In this document: positions 55,101 to 64,000 of the stretch, piece by piece
How the letters are laid out: each line of letters opens with the position of its first letter
Position numbering within the stretch: the stretch's first letter is position 1
Source: Candidatus Dormiibacterota bacterium
GTDB lineage: Bacteria > Chloroflexota > Dormibacteria > Dormibacterales > Dormibacteraceae
Assembly: GCA_003139695.1 (NCBI GenBank)
Contig: PLJM01000021.1
Location: 98,236 to 162,235, forward strand
Length of the DNA stretch: 64,000 nucleotides
Direction of reading: 5' to 3'
Notes under the pieces: generated by a model
The model's input: the letters and a program-made list of their open reading frames with translations, nothing else
What the model was told of the DNA's origin: nothing
Databases searched by the model: none
Translations under genes and position numbers: made by a program

Positions 55101-56250
55101 GAAAGGCCTTCCCGCACCAGCGGCTCGTCCAGCCGAGGTCGTGATGCTGAGTATCTCCAGGCCGCGGCGATCGGAGGCTCCCCGCAACAGACCTTGGCAA
55201 AGCTTCTTTGCCTGGGCGTTTGGCGCCTCAACCACCGTGGTTCTGCCCTTCTTCGTCCTCGCAGCTTTCTACCCGGGGCTGATGGCATCGTGGCTTGGAA
55301 TCGGCGCCCTGGCCGCCCTCGTCGGGTTGCTTGCGATTGCCACCTGGCTCACCGCGCGCCCGGTGATGGCGCTCTCAAGCGCAGCCGCGGACTTTCAATC
55401 CGGCGATCTGCGAGCCCGTGCGATTCCGGGCGGCAGCGGAGAGACCCGCCGCCTGGCAGAAACCTTCAATGCGATGGTCGACAACATCGTCAGTGAGGGG
55501 CCGCGAATGCTGGGAGACGCACGCGACGCGGCGGCCCGGCTGTCGATTGCCGCAGAGCAACTGTCGGTCGCCAGCAGCGAGCAGGGCAACGCGGCCGCCA
55601 ATACCTCCGCCGAGCTCGAATCACTCGCGGCCAGCTCCGCCGAGATCAAGGAATCTGTCACGGGCATGGTCATCAAGACCGTGGAGCTCCGCGCCAACAT
55701 CCAGCTCGCCAATACGGACCTTCAAGCGTCCAGTGACCGCACGCAAGCCAACGCGAGGCGGGTTGATGAGATCCAGACGGTCCTGGAGCTGCTTAAGGAC
55801 ATCTCCGACCAGACTGCGCTGCTCGCGCTCAATGCCGCGATCGAAGCCGCGCGAGCAGGCGAAGCCGGCCGGGGCTTTGCGGTGGTTGCAGACGAGGTCC
55901 GCCGCCTCGCTGAGCGCTCGATGGCTGCGGCAGCTCAGATCGCCAAACTCAACGATGGGGCCCTGGCGACCAGTGGCGAGGCTGTTTTGGCGATCGAGCG
56001 ACGTGGCGAGCAGCTGAACCACTGGATGCGCATGACCGAAGCCCTGGCAGAAGCGAGCGGCAAGGTCGTCCCGGCAGTTCAGCAACAGACCAGCTCGAGC
56101 GGCAGCGGCAGGCTCGCCATCCAGCTCATCGCAGACACGAGTAGAAGCCTTGCCGCGGCCGCCCAAGAGGTGGCCGCCACTGCAGCCGCCGAAGCGACGA
56201 TCGCTTCTGACCTCGCTTCTCGCGGATGGGCCCAGGAGCGCGTGGGTTGA
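55090..56250 (+). CDS. Sensor-less methyl-accepting chemotaxis protein (MCP3)
   Basis: The product has 386 residues from ATG at 55090. Two membrane helices (about 38-60 and 64-85) are joined by a few residues only, so there is no exported sensor. A HAMP-like segment ([22 protein letters not shown]) and signalling domain with the tip [24 protein letters not shown] follow. It could sense through the membrane or only scaffold the array. It diverges more from MCP1/2 than these do from each other. The stop overlaps cheW by one base. Confidence 0.9.
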   Translation: MELRKGLPAPAARPAEVVMLSISRPRRSEAPRNRPWQSFFAWAFGASTTVVLPFFVLAAFYPGLMASWLGIGALAALVGLLAIATWLTARPVMALSSAAADFQSGDLRARAIPGGSGETRRLAETFNAMVDNIVSEGPRMLGDARDAAARLSIAAEQLSVASSEQGNAAANTSAELESLAASSAEIKESVTGMVIKTVELRANIQLANTDLQASSDRTQANARRVDEIQTVLELLKDISDQTALLALNAAIEAARAGEAGRGFAVVADEVRRLAERSMAAAAQIAKLNDGALATSGEAVLAIERRGEQLNHWMRMTEALAEASGKVVPAVQQQTSSSGSGRLAIQLIADTSRSLAAAAQEVAATAAAEATIASDLASRGWAQERVG

Positions 56251-56657
56251 TGCGAGTGCTGGTGATTGCGGTCAATGAAGGATTTTTTGCGGTGCCGATG
56301 GCGACCGTGCACCAGGTGCTGCGTCATCCGAAGGTGACCCGCGTGCCCCTCTCGCCTGCAGGCTTGCTGGGCGTGGTCAACGTGCGAGGAGAGATCGTTC
56401 CCTTTATTGATACGGGCGTGCTCACGGGAACCGGCACTCTTGTCGAGCCCCCTTTCGCTGTGCTCGTGAGCGGCGAGAGGGAGATGGTCGCGCTGGCTGC
56501 GGAGGCCTTGCCGATGGCCGCCGACTTCGAGGAGCCAGTCGGTCCGGGAACGCATCCGGGTGAGCTTGGTGTTTACAGCAGCGGTGGGCGCCTGGTGGTG
56601 CTTGTCGACATCGGGGAGCTGGTCAACAGCCGGCTGGATTTGAAACGGGCGAGCTAG
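56250..56657 (+). CDS. cheW: CheW-like adaptor
   Basis: The protein has 135 residues and one CheW domain: FAVPMATVHQVLRHPKVTRVPLSPAGLLGVVNVRGEIVPFID contains the conserved G-x-x-N-x-R-G-x-x-x-P motif (LGVVNVRGEIVP). CheW links MCPs to the kinase CheA. The ATG at 56250 shares its A with the MCP3 stop. CheA follows after 23 bases. Confidence 0.93.
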   Translation: MRVLVIAVNEGFFAVPMATVHQVLRHPKVTRVPLSPAGLLGVVNVRGEIVPFIDTGVLTGTGTLVEPPFAVLVSGEREMVALAAEALPMAADFEEPVGPGTHPGELGVYSSGGRLVVLVDIGELVNSRLDLKRAS

Positions 56658-56680
56658 AGGACGAGTTCCGTCCGCTGTTC

Positions 56681-58885
56681 ATGGAGGAGGCCAAGGGCCA
56701 CCTCGAACGCATCGCGTCCGGACTGCTGACGCTAGAGGCAGCGCCTGACGATCAAGCGGCGATCGACGCGATATTTCGCGAGGCCCACACGATGAAGGGT
56801 GCGGCCGGCATGGTCGGCATGATGCGCGTCAGCCGCCTGGCCCACCGGCTGGAAGATCTGCTCGTCGAGCTGCGTGACAAGAAGCGCCGGGCGACTCCGG
56901 AGCTGACAGATGCCATGCTCCTCGTGGTCGACGGCCTGGGTCGACTTATCGCCAGCGCCTCGGGCTCGGATCAGGACTCGAGCGACGAGGCGGCTTTGGA
57001 ACGGCTGCTCCCAACCTCGCCGCAGCGGTTGCCTTCGGTTGTCAAGACCGAGCCGGCCCCCACGCAGCCTGTCGTCGTGGCGGTGGCGCCGATGTCTGAA
57101 TTGGTTGTAACGACATTCGCCCCTATCAAGACGCCGGATCAGGCGCCTCTCGAGGTTCCACCAGCAGCCGCCCCATCAGCCGCTCTGACCACATCCGAGC
57201 CCGTACCCCAGTCCTCAAGGGCATACCCGGATCGCAAACGCCCGGCGACTGCGACCCTCGAGGTCCCGGTGGCGAGAATCGATGAGCTCAACCGACTGGT
57301 CGGCGAGGCGTCCGCCGCACAGCTCCGCGTCGGACACATATTCGGCACCGAGATGCAAAGGGATCCTGAGGCGGTCACCGAATACCGCGAGCTCACCAAG
57401 GTCATCAACCAGCTCCAGGAGGTCACCGAACGCACCCGCATGGTTCCGGTCGCCACACTCGAGCCGATCCTCCACCGGACAGTGCGTGACTCCGCGCGCG
57501 CCGCCGGTAAGGACGTGCGATGGGAGATGCTCGGCGAGGACATCGAGGTCGACAGGGGCGTCCTCGACGAGCTCGTCTCTCCGCTGCTGCACCTGGTTCG
57601 AAACTCCGTGGGACATGGCGTCGAGCTCCCCGAGGTTCGCATCGCCGCCGGCAAACCGCCGCAGGCGACAGTCCGACTCCAGGCAAGCCAGGTCGGTTCC
57701 AAGGTGGTGATCGCGATCAGCGACGACGGCGCCGGTATCAACGTCGCCGCGGTGCGAGCCTCTGCCGCCAAGAGCGGTGTGGACGTCAGCGGGCTGACAG
57801 AACAAGAGTCCCTCCACTTGATCTTCCGATCGGGAATCTCCACCGCCAAAGTGCTCACAGAGGAGTCGGGTCGTGGCGTCGGCCTTGACGTCGTTGCGAC
57901 CGCCGTCGCTGCGGTACACGGCGCGGTCGAGGTCGCGAATCATCCCGGCTCGGGGGCAGAGTTTCGGATCGTCGTACCCATAACCCTCACTGTGGTGGCC
58001 TGCCTGATCGTGGCGATTGACGGACAGTCTTTCGCCCTGCCGCTGCATCGAATCATTCGCATGCTGGACGCGCAGCACATTCAAGTGGTGGGTGGCCGAA
58101 AGCTGGCGGTTATCGACGGCCTTGCCGTTCCGGTTTCCAATCTCGGGGCGCTCCTCGGCCTCCCCTCTGTTGACAAGGGGCCGTGGGTTTTGCTGGGCAC
58201 GCCTGCCAGCGCTCACGCGTTCCAGATCGAAACCGTGCTGCAAAAACGCGATGTGGTGGTCCGCGGCCTGACTGGTCGCCTCCGCGACCTCAAAGCTGTG
58301 AACGGAGCCAGCATCGAGCCGAACGGCTCCATCCTCCTCGTACTGGACGTACCGACCCTGATCGAACTCAGCGACTCCCTCGCAGAGCACGCATCGAGGG
58401 TCGTCGACAAGGCAGCTGGGCCTGCGCGGCAGCTGTCAGTCATGGTCGTCGACGACGCCCTCATGGTTCGCGAGCTCCAGCGTTCGATACTCGAGCGCGG
58501 CGGCTATGCGGTTCGAACGGCGAGCGACGGGGCCGAAGCTCTCGCGATGCTCGTGGACCAGCCGGCCGATCTCGTAGTCACCGACCTCGAGATGCCCAAT
58601 CTAGATGGCTTCGCTTTGACCAGCAGCATCCGGGCGCATCCGCGCCTCACCAACATCCCTGTGCTGATCGTTTCCTCCCGCGCGAGCGCCGAGGATCATC
58701 AGCGCGGTCTCGATGCGGGCGCGGACGGATACATAGTCAAGACGTCGTTCGACGAGGCCGGCCTGCTGAGCGCGGTCTCACGGCTCTTGGGTCGCGAGTT
58801 CCCGACCACGCACAGACCAGACGACTCGGCCGCGCCCGCCTGGACAGATTCCACCCTCCGGACCCATCAAGCGAAGGCGCGATGA
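56681..58885 (+). CDS. cheA: CheA histidine kinase with C-terminal receiver (CheA-CheY hybrid)
   Basis: The protein has 734 residues: HPt with His36 in FREAHTMKGAAGM, a Pro/Ala linker (about 105-185), a dimerisation domain (about 195-255), the HATPase (HLVRNSVGHG at 304-313, SDDGAGI, GRGVGLDVV), a CheW-like P5 domain and a receiver domain with Asp635 (VTDLEMP). The usual N-box Asp before His312 is Gly311. P2 is lacking. The frame is open upstream (DEFRPLF), so a non-standard earlier start is possible. Hybrid CheA proteins occur in pilus-type or developmental systems (ChpA, FrzE). Confidence 0.92.
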   Translation: MEEAKGHLERIASGLLTLEAAPDDQAAIDAIFREAHTMKGAAGMVGMMRVSRLAHRLEDLLVELRDKKRRATPELTDAMLLVVDGLGRLIASASGSDQDSSDEAALERLLPTSPQRLPSVVKTEPAPTQPVVVAVAPMSELVVTTFAPIKTPDQAPLEVPPAAAPSAALTTSEPVPQSSRAYPDRKRPATATLEVPVARIDELNRLVGEASAAQLRVGHIFGTEMQRDPEAVTEYRELTKVINQLQEVTERTRMVPVATLEPILHRTVRDSARAAGKDVRWEMLGEDIEVDRGVLDELVSPLLHLVRNSVGHGVELPEVRIAAGKPPQATVRLQASQVGSKVVIAISDDGAGINVAAVRASAAKSGVDVSGLTEQESLHLIFRSGISTAKVLTEESGRGVGLDVVATAVAAVHGAVEVANHPGSGAEFRIVVPITLTVVACLIVAIDGQSFALPLHRIIRMLDAQHIQVVGGRKLAVIDGLAVPVSNLGALLGLPSVDKGPWVLLGTPASAHAFQIETVLQKRDVVVRGLTGRLRDLKAVNGASIEPNGSILLVLDVPTLIELSDSLAEHASRVVDKAAGPARQLSVMVVDDALMVRELQRSILERGGYAVRTASDGAEALAMLVDQPADLVVTDLEMPNLDGFALTSSIRAHPRLTNIPVLIVSSRASAEDHQRGLDAGADGYIVKTSFDEAGLLSAVSRLLGREFPTTHRPDDSAAPAWTDSTLRTHQAKAR

Positions 58886-60042
58886 GTACGAGCCCCCTGG
58901 ACCGCGCCGCGGTGCTGATCCTGTCGCGCGCCGGCTTGAAAGCCGAACCTGCCAGCCGCGCTCGCCTCGAGAGATTGCTTCAGGAAAGCGCGAGCCTCGC
59001 CGGCGTTCCCCTGCAGTCGTACGTGACCATGGTCGACACCCAGCCGGCTGCTTTTGACGAGCTGCTGGACCGGGTCACCGTTCAGCACAGCAGCTTTTTC
59101 AGAGACCCTGCTCAGTTCGTTGCATTCGCCCAGCTCGCCCGCGCTGCGAGCGGCGCCCCCAACACTGTCTGGAGCGCAGGTTGCGGCAACGGCCAGGAGC
59201 CGTACAGCCTTGCGATTCTGCTGGACGAGATCGGTTGCAACAACTGGCACGTCGTTGCCACCGACGTCTCCTTCCACGCTCTCGCCAGAACCGAGAAAGG
59301 GGAATATACCGAGCACGAGCTCCAGGGGTTGTCGATTGCGCGTCGCCAGAAATATCTGCGGCGAAAGGGCAGCGGCTTTGAGATTGTCCCGTCGCTTCGA
59401 CGCAACGTGCGCATTGCGCACCAGAACCTCGCCCATGCCGATCCTCAATTCGTTGTCCCTGAGGCCGCGGCGGTATTCTGCCGCAACGTCCTCATGTACT
59501 TCGGAAGAGAAGAGTCGCAAGCCAGCATTCAGCGAATCGCCGGCCGCATTGCCCCGGGAGGACACCTGTTCCTGGGTCACTCTGACTCGCCCGGGCCGAT
59601 GAATGCTCACTTCGAGCCCGTGCAAGTGGCCGGCGCGCTCTGCTATCGCCGCCTCGCCAAGGCCGCAAACACGAGTCCTCTCGCAGGCCGATCGCAACCA
59701 GCTGTACGTCCAGCTCCGAACCTTTCCGGTCTGCTTGCCGAAGGCGATCAGGCAGCCGCCAACGGCGACCTTCGGGCGGCGGTCCGGGCGTTTCGCCAAG
59801 CGACATACCTGGATCCGAACGTCGCAGTGGCTTACTTTCAGCTGGGTGCCGCCCTGGAGCTCGCCGGCGACCTGCGTGAGGCACGTCGAGCGTTCGGAGC
59901 CGCAGGACTTGCGATGATGCGAGGCGATGGCAACGAGGATCTCTCTGGGCTTGGCGGGTACACGCGCCGCGACCTCGCGCGCGCCATCGCCGTCAAGCTG
60001 ACCGACTCCGCAATGGCGATGCCGATCTCCGGAGCTCCCTGA
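58882..60042 (+). CDS. cheR: CheR-type MCP methyltransferase with TPR tail
   Basis: The product has 386 residues from the ATG at 58882, which overlaps the cheA stop (ATGA). An N-terminal helical CheR domain, then the SAM-binding domain with WSAGCGNGQEPYSLAI and the CheR-typical FCRNVLMYF. A C-terminal part (about 285-345) has TPR-like helices (ALRAAVRAFRQATYLDPNVAVAYFQLG-type), as in CheR proteins of alternative systems. It methylates glutamates on the MCPs. No cheB methylesterase gene is seen in the window. Confidence 0.92.
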   Translation: MSTSPLDRAAVLILSRAGLKAEPASRARLERLLQESASLAGVPLQSYVTMVDTQPAAFDELLDRVTVQHSSFFRDPAQFVAFAQLARAASGAPNTVWSAGCGNGQEPYSLAILLDEIGCNNWHVVATDVSFHALARTEKGEYTEHELQGLSIARRQKYLRRKGSGFEIVPSLRRNVRIAHQNLAHADPQFVVPEAAAVFCRNVLMYFGREESQASIQRIAGRIAPGGHLFLGHSDSPGPMNAHFEPVQVAGALCYRRLAKAANTSPLAGRSQPAVRPAPNLSGLLAEGDQAAANGDLRAAVRAFRQATYLDPNVAVAYFQLGAALELAGDLREARRAFGAAGLAMMRGDGNEDLSGLGGYTRRDLARAIAVKLTDSAMAMPISGAP

Positions 60043-61172
60043 TGGCCGCCGAAGACATCGTCCTGGTCGACGACGATCGCGTGATCCAGAAAATGGTAGG
60101 CAGCTTTCTCGAGCGCTCCGGTTATCGCGTGCGCAAAGCCAGCGACGGAATCGAAGCGCTCGAGATGGTCAATGAGCGCGTACCTGACCTGGTGATCACC
60201 GACGTCCGAATGCCGGAGCTGAACGGCATCGAGCTGACTTCGCGCCTGCGCCGCAATCACCGGACGGCCGGCATTCCAATCCTTATGTTCTCGGACCTGG
60301 GCGAAGCGCGCGACGCGCTCGCCGGGTACGCGGTTGGCGCCGACGACTACCTGCCCAAGCCGTTCGAGCTGGCAATACTGGAGGCCAAGGTCGAGTCGAT
60401 GTTGCGGCGTTCAGCCAGCGCCACGACACAGGCCAACCGCGGCAGGGTGATCCTCTTCGCTCATGCGAAAGGCGGCGTCGGCACCACCTCGCTCGCCGTC
60501 AACACCGCCGTCCTGCTGGCGGCGCAGTCATCGCGACCGGTCGGTCTTCTCGACCTTGATGTCGAGTTTGGAGATTCGGCCGTGTATCTGAACGTGCATC
60601 CGAACCAGACCCTTGCCGACCTGAAGGCTCCTCCGGGGACCATCGTTGACGAGGCCCAATTTGCCGGCTTCATCACCGAGTCCGGAAGCGTCAGGCTCGT
60701 GGTGGGGGCGGACCTGCCCGAGCGCGCCGACCTGGTCACGCTGCCGGCGATACAGCTGGCGATCGACCGCTTGAGCCTGACATGCGCATATGTCCTCATC
60801 GATGCGCCGGCATCGTTCAGCGAGCGTACCTTGACCGCTCTTGACACCAGCGACCTCATTTGCCTGGTCACCTCGGGATCGCTTCCCTCGCTGAAAGCGA
60901 CGCGGGGCTGTCTCGACCTGTTCGAGAAGCTCGGCGTGCCTGCTGGACGCGTTCGCCTGATCCTCAACTACAGCACGACACACGCCATCGACATCGACAC
61001 GGCGACCAGCGTTCTCGGCCGCCGGCCCGATTTCGTGGTCCAGCACTCCGATAGCCTCGACCGGGCCGCCAACAGCGGTCGGCCGCTGGTGATCTCGGAC
61101 CCGAAAGATCCCCTGGTGGCGGACCTTCGAAAGCTCGCTGACGCGATGGCGGTGACCAAGACCCGCAGGTAG
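60042..61172 (+). CDS. Receiver-ParA/MinD-like ATPase (CpaE-like)
   Basis: The protein has 376 residues. Residues 1-125 are a receiver domain with Asp54 (VITDVRMPE) and Lys in LPKPFE. Residues about 135-370 are a ParA/MinD-type ATPase with the deviant Walker A KGGVGTTS (143-150), DLDVEFGDSAVYLN and IDAPASFSE. This architecture is that of CpaE/TadZ, which place pilus machinery. Linked by a one-base overlap to cheR, it is the likely phospho-output of CheA. ParC-like array positioning is the alternative. Confidence 0.88.
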   Translation: MAAEDIVLVDDDRVIQKMVGSFLERSGYRVRKASDGIEALEMVNERVPDLVITDVRMPELNGIELTSRLRRNHRTAGIPILMFSDLGEARDALAGYAVGADDYLPKPFELAILEAKVESMLRRSASATTQANRGRVILFAHAKGGVGTTSLAVNTAVLLAAQSSRPVGLLDLDVEFGDSAVYLNVHPNQTLADLKAPPGTIVDEAQFAGFITESGSVRLVVGADLPERADLVTLPAIQLAIDRLSLTCAYVLIDAPASFSERTLTALDTSDLICLVTSGSLPSLKATRGCLDLFEKLGVPAGRVRLILNYSTTHAIDIDTATSVLGRRPDFVVQHSDSLDRAANSGRPLVISDPKDPLVADLRKLADAMAVTKTRR

Positions 61173-61176
61173 CGCC

Positions 61177-62544
61177 CTAGCTTCGGGCGAAGGCCGGCAC
61201 TGTGAACCAGAAGGTGCTGCCCTGGCCCAGCGTGGAGTCGACACCCATCTGGCCGCCCTGGATGGCCACCAGCCCCTTCGCGATGGCCAACCCGAGGCCT
61301 GTGCCGCCGAATCGCCGGGTGGTCGTTTGGTCGAGCTGCTTGAAGCGCTCGAATACAAGCTCGCGGCTGTCGTCAGGCATCCCGATGCCTGTGTCCATCA
61401 CGCTCACGCGCCAGAAGCCCGACCACGGCAGGCAGTTGATGGTTATGCCTCCTTTGTCGGTGAATTTGATCGCGTTGCCGACCAGGTTGGTCAATATCTG
61501 CCTCAAGCGGCCCTCGTCACCAAGCGCATCAACGCCGTCAAGGATGTTCGCGTGAAGAAAAAGCCCTTTGTGGTCGGCCAGCATCTTCAGGTTGGCAAGA
61601 ACCGAGGCGATCATCACTTTGAGGTCGACGCAACCCAGCTTCAGAGTCATCTTCCCGGCTTCGATCTGGGATTCGTCGAGAATATCGTTGACCAGACTGA
61701 GCAGCACCTGGCCGCCGGCCTCGACCTCCTGGACATCGCGACGTTGCTCATCTCGGAGCTCGCCATCCGCCCCCTCAAGGAGGAGCTCTGTATAGCCGAG
61801 GATTCCGGCGAGTGGCGTCCGCAGCTCATGGCTCACGTTCGTTATGAAGTCTGTTTGCTGCCGGTTCACCGCGTTGAGCTGCAGGTTCTTCATCGAGATC
61901 TCGGTCATTGCAGCGGACAGCTGTTCGTTCTTTCGCGACACGTCGACCACCGCGGATTGCAGTCGTGTCTCGCTGTCATGGAGCGCGGCAGTAACCGAGT
62001 CCTCGCGGCGCTCGACCAGGTGCATCTGGTAGTCATAGGCCCGCGCCATGCGAACGATGCCGGTGTCGGCGCTCGACCTGATGATCGCCCGCACCTCGGC
62101 GGCGAGCGTCGGTGCCGTGCCGAGTCTTCGCACCTCTTCATTGAGCACCGTGAGGTTGGAGTCTCGCCAGAGGAGATAGGACCGTGTCATCGTGGCGACA
62201 GGCAGCCCATACAGGGCCGCCATGACCCCGAGACGGCCGATGAAATTCCGCTCTTTCTCAGAGGTGGTTTGCCCAGTGGTGAGAAACCTAGCGACGCCGC
62301 GAGTCGCCAGGTTGTGGATGTGGCGGATGGGTTTGGCAAATCTGCGCGAAGCCAGCTCCGAGAGGCCCGCGGCGGCTGCGGCGTCGGCAGTCATGCGGGT
62401 GCATTCGGGGACTCGGGCCGCGAGCGCCTGCCCAAGCCTCGCGTTCTGATCGGAATCTCCAAAACTTGCGGAGGCCCCACGAGGCGACCTCGACTTAACG
62501 CTCAATGCGAATGCACCGGCCGGTGGGACCTGTCGGATCGCCAT
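61177..62544 (-). CDS. Sensor histidine kinase with helical N-terminal domain
   Basis: The product has 455 residues from ATG at 62544. No membrane segment is seen. The N-terminal part (about 50-175) is helical and resembles the N-terminal domain of PucR/RsbR-like regulators (LYGLPVATMTRSYLLWRDSN). A coiled coil (about 180-228) leads to HisKA with His239 in NVSHELRTPLAG, and an HATPase with NLVGNAIKF, DTGIGMP and GGTGLGLAI. It lies 17 bases after the response-regulator gene, its likely partner. It converges on the chemosensory operon with four bases between. Confidence 0.9.
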   Translation of the reverse strand: MAIRQVPPAGAFALSVKSRSPRGASASFGDSDQNARLGQALAARVPECTRMTADAAAAAGLSELASRRFAKPIRHIHNLATRGVARFLTTGQTTSEKERNFIGRLGVMAALYGLPVATMTRSYLLWRDSNLTVLNEEVRRLGTAPTLAAEVRAIIRSSADTGIVRMARAYDYQMHLVERREDSVTAALHDSETRLQSAVVDVSRKNEQLSAAMTEISMKNLQLNAVNRQQTDFITNVSHELRTPLAGILGYTELLLEGADGELRDEQRRDVQEVEAGGQVLLSLVNDILDESQIEAGKMTLKLGCVDLKVMIASVLANLKMLADHKGLFLHANILDGVDALGDEGRLRQILTNLVGNAIKFTDKGGITINCLPWSGFWRVSVMDTGIGMPDDSRELVFERFKQLDQTTTRRFGGTGLGLAIAKGLVAIQGGQMGVDSTLGQGSTFWFTVPAFARS

Positions 62545-62561
62545 TGAGTTCGACCTCGCGC

Positions 62562-63017
62562 CTACCAGGAAGGCACTCGTTGGCCGATCGCCTCCGACAC
62601 ACGGGCAACGAGATCCGCTGGCGAGAAGGGTTTTGTGAGGTAGTAGTCGGCTCCCGCGAGGATGCCTGCATCGATGTCCGACTGCTGGTCGCTCGAGGTT
62701 AGAACCATGACCTGGGTGCCCCGCAGCTCGGGATCGGCACGAATGGCCTTGAGAACATCGAGGCCCGTGCGTCTCGGGAGGTTCAGGTCCAGAAGGACGA
62801 GGGCGGGCTTCCTCTCTTTGATCAGGGTCCAGGCCTCCTCGCCGTCGCACGCCTCGATCACCTGGTAAACAGGGGAATCGATGGTCGCATGGACTAGGTT
62901 GCGCAGGTTGGGCTCGTCGTCGACGATCAAGATCGTCTGCCGCTTGTGGATCCCGCTTCGCGTGGTCAGGCTCAAATGGAATCCACGGGCCGTGTCCGGT
63001 TCGTTGAGCGCATACAC
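62562..63017 (-). CDS. Single-domain response regulator (CheY-like)
   Basis: The protein has 151 residues: a 25-residue leader, then a receiver domain with IVDDEP, phospho-acceptor Asp77 (LLDLNLP), the Thr/Ser in LTSSDQ and Lys in YLTKPFSP. No output domain follows, so it acts through protein contacts. It lies between the MEDS gene and the histidine kinase gene on the same strand. Confidence 0.93.
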   Translation of the reverse strand: MYALNEPDTARGFHLSLTTRSGIHKRQTILIVDDEPNLRNLVHATIDSPVYQVIEACDGEEAWTLIKERKPALVLLDLNLPRRTGLDVLKAIRADPELRGTQVMVLTSSDQQSDIDAGILAGADYYLTKPFSPADLVARVSEAIGQRVPSW

Positions 63018-63198
63018 AGGTGATACGCCTGGCGACGCGGCAAGTCGACCTGCGAAAGCAGGTCATGTACCCATCAGAACCGATGGGTTCCGATCCCGGC
63101 GCTAGGCTTTGAGCGCCGCCTCCAGCACGAGCGAGCCGGCCTCGCGGGCGATGCGTGCTGCTATCTAGCCAAACCGCGGGCTGCGACGTCACGGCTCG
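63018..63198. other. Intergenic stretch with two small hairpins
   Basis: No gene is seen here. Inverted repeats CCCATC/GATGGG at 63070-63087 and GGCGCT/AGCGCC at 63098-63117 lie between the MEDS gene stop and the response-regulator start. Neither has a T-run on the minus strand. They may reduce readthrough or stabilise RNA ends. Confidence 0.35.
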
Positions 63199-63948
63199 TC
63201 AGCTCAGGAAAAAGCCGAGATTCCCCTGGAACATGTCGGGGTGGGCCTTGAGCATCCGCAGAATGGTCTCGCCACTGAATTCTCGAGCGTCATAAGCGCA
63301 AAGGGTGACCAGTGGGAATCGTCTTGCCATTCGGTCGTAGGCCTCCTCGTAAGCCATCATTTCGGCTTCGGATGGAAACATATGCCGCTCGCTGGACATG
63401 TCTCCGGCAACGCGCAGCATCGACGGGCGCCCGGCTAGAGCCTTGGCGAAGAGGTGCTCCCACCTGGCGATGACCTCGGCAGCGTTGGAGCCGGGCCAGT
63501 TGAGAATCACCAGCCGGCCGTCCTGGGTCACTTCTTCAAAATCGATTCCCTCGTCGGCCAGGGCCCTGGCGTAGCGGCCCAAAACCTCACCTGAGGCTGC
63601 GAGAAAGCAATGCTGTCCCGCACGTAAGCCATCGGCCAGAAAGGGCACAGTGAACCTCAGGCCGCCGCCATCGGTGCTGTAGATCGGAGCGTAGTGGCCA
63701 CGCAAAGGAATCGACACTCCGCCGAGACCGAGGACGGAAGCCGGGACAGTTGACCGCTGGCCGCTGGCTTCTCCCAGGAACCTCTCAAGCTCGGAACGTT
63801 CAAAACGACGTTCGCGACGGCGGCCTACGCGCCGCGCCGGCAACAAGCCGGAGTCGCTCCAGCGACGGATGGAAGCCTCACTGACTCGCAGAAGCTGCGC
63901 CGCCTCCCTGGTGTTCAGCAGACTATCGCTCACCTGGACTTTGCTCAC
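63199..63948 (-). CDS. MerR-type HTH / MEDS-domain sensor
   Basis: The protein has 249 residues from a GTG start. An excisionase/MerR-type HTH (about 10-60: NTREAAQLLRVSEASIRRWSDSGLLP) is followed by a MEDS domain (about 80-245: RGHYAPIYSTDGGGLRFTVPFLADGLRAGQHCFLA). The MEDS domain is known from DcmR and archaeal sensors. An HTH placed before MEDS suggests a one-component transcription factor, or a link to the response regulator and kinase downstream. Its upstream region (63949-64000) reaches the window edge. Confidence 0.85.
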   Translation of the reverse strand: MSKVQVSDSLLNTREAAQLLRVSEASIRRWSDSGLLPARRVGRRRERRFERSELERFLGEASGQRSTVPASVLGLGGVSIPLRGHYAPIYSTDGGGLRFTVPFLADGLRAGQHCFLAASGEVLGRYARALADEGIDFEEVTQDGRLVILNWPGSNAAEVIARWEHLFAKALAGRPSMLRVAGDMSSERHMFPSEAEMMAYEEAYDRMARRFPLVTLCAYDAREFSGETILRMLKAHPDMFQGNLGFFLS

Positions 63949-64000
63949 GTCTGCTTGCAGTATTGCATAGCACAGTCATCTGCCTATCCGGTTAGCTCCG

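Noticed and set aside
58183..58881. Upstream extension of CheR
   Set aside because: It is an alternative frame of cheA, with low-complexity Arg-rich composition; the ATGA overlap at 58882 matches the family start.

Overview
The window is about 65% GC, densely packed, and reads as the chromosome of a soil- or sediment-type bacterium from the Chloroflexota/Dormibacterota/deep Actinomycetota part of the tree. The evidence is indirect: a ClpC-type (not ClpA) unfoldase, a four-domain S1 protein, the MEP isoprenoid genes ispD and ispF, a MoxR-DUF58-DUF4129-DUF4350 block with SpoIIM and RDD neighbours, and BldC-like HTH proteins. No rRNA gene is present, so the taxon is inference. Most genes overlap by 1-4 bases (ATGA, GTGA, TGATG junctions), and many start at GTG or TTG.

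Region 1 (1-10 kb): a partial Clp-N/site-2-protease fusion, then rlmB, cysS, ispF, ispD, a PIN-TRAM membrane protein and radA on the minus strand. A hairpin cassette and a PLP lyase follow. Region 2 (8-15.2 kb): RDD and SpoIIM proteins next to the MoxR/DUF58/DUF4350/DUF4129/membrane operon. Region 3 (15.2-33.1 kb): housekeeping genes on the minus strand (clpC, rpsA, panC, panB, a DUF2520 dehydrogenase, ftsH, tilS, two CAU-anticodon tRNAs, a 27-residue basic ORF, ftsB, mazG, mfd, pth, ybeY), with an O-antigen-ligase-like gene on the plus strand. A GC-rich palindromic repeat occurs twice between ftsB and mazG and once inside the mfd reading frame. The CCA end of one tRNA shares a base with the tilS start codon.

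Region 4 (33.1-50.3 kb) is a surface-glycan and envelope region: two sugar epimerases, a methyltransferase, a DPM-like glycosyltransferase, a ferritin-VIT1 fusion, and a minus-strand chain of coupled genes. The chain encodes a triple-HTH regulator, a processive GT2 glycosyltransferase fused to an exported domain ending in an IPEYG sorting-type tail, an exosortase-like enzyme, a flippase-like/GT4 fusion, and two GT-C-like membrane proteins. An rmlD homologue follows. This chain is the strongest candidate for an undescribed system: a dedicated exosortase with a glycosyltransferase-linked substrate.

Region 5 (50.4-64 kb) is a chemosensory operon: a NarL-type regulator, three MCPs (the third without a sensor domain), CheW, a CheA-receiver hybrid, CheR with TPR, and a receiver-ParA/CpaE-like ATPase as putative output. 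No cheB is seen. It converges on a MerR-HTH/MEDS sensor, a single-domain response regulator and a histidine kinase.
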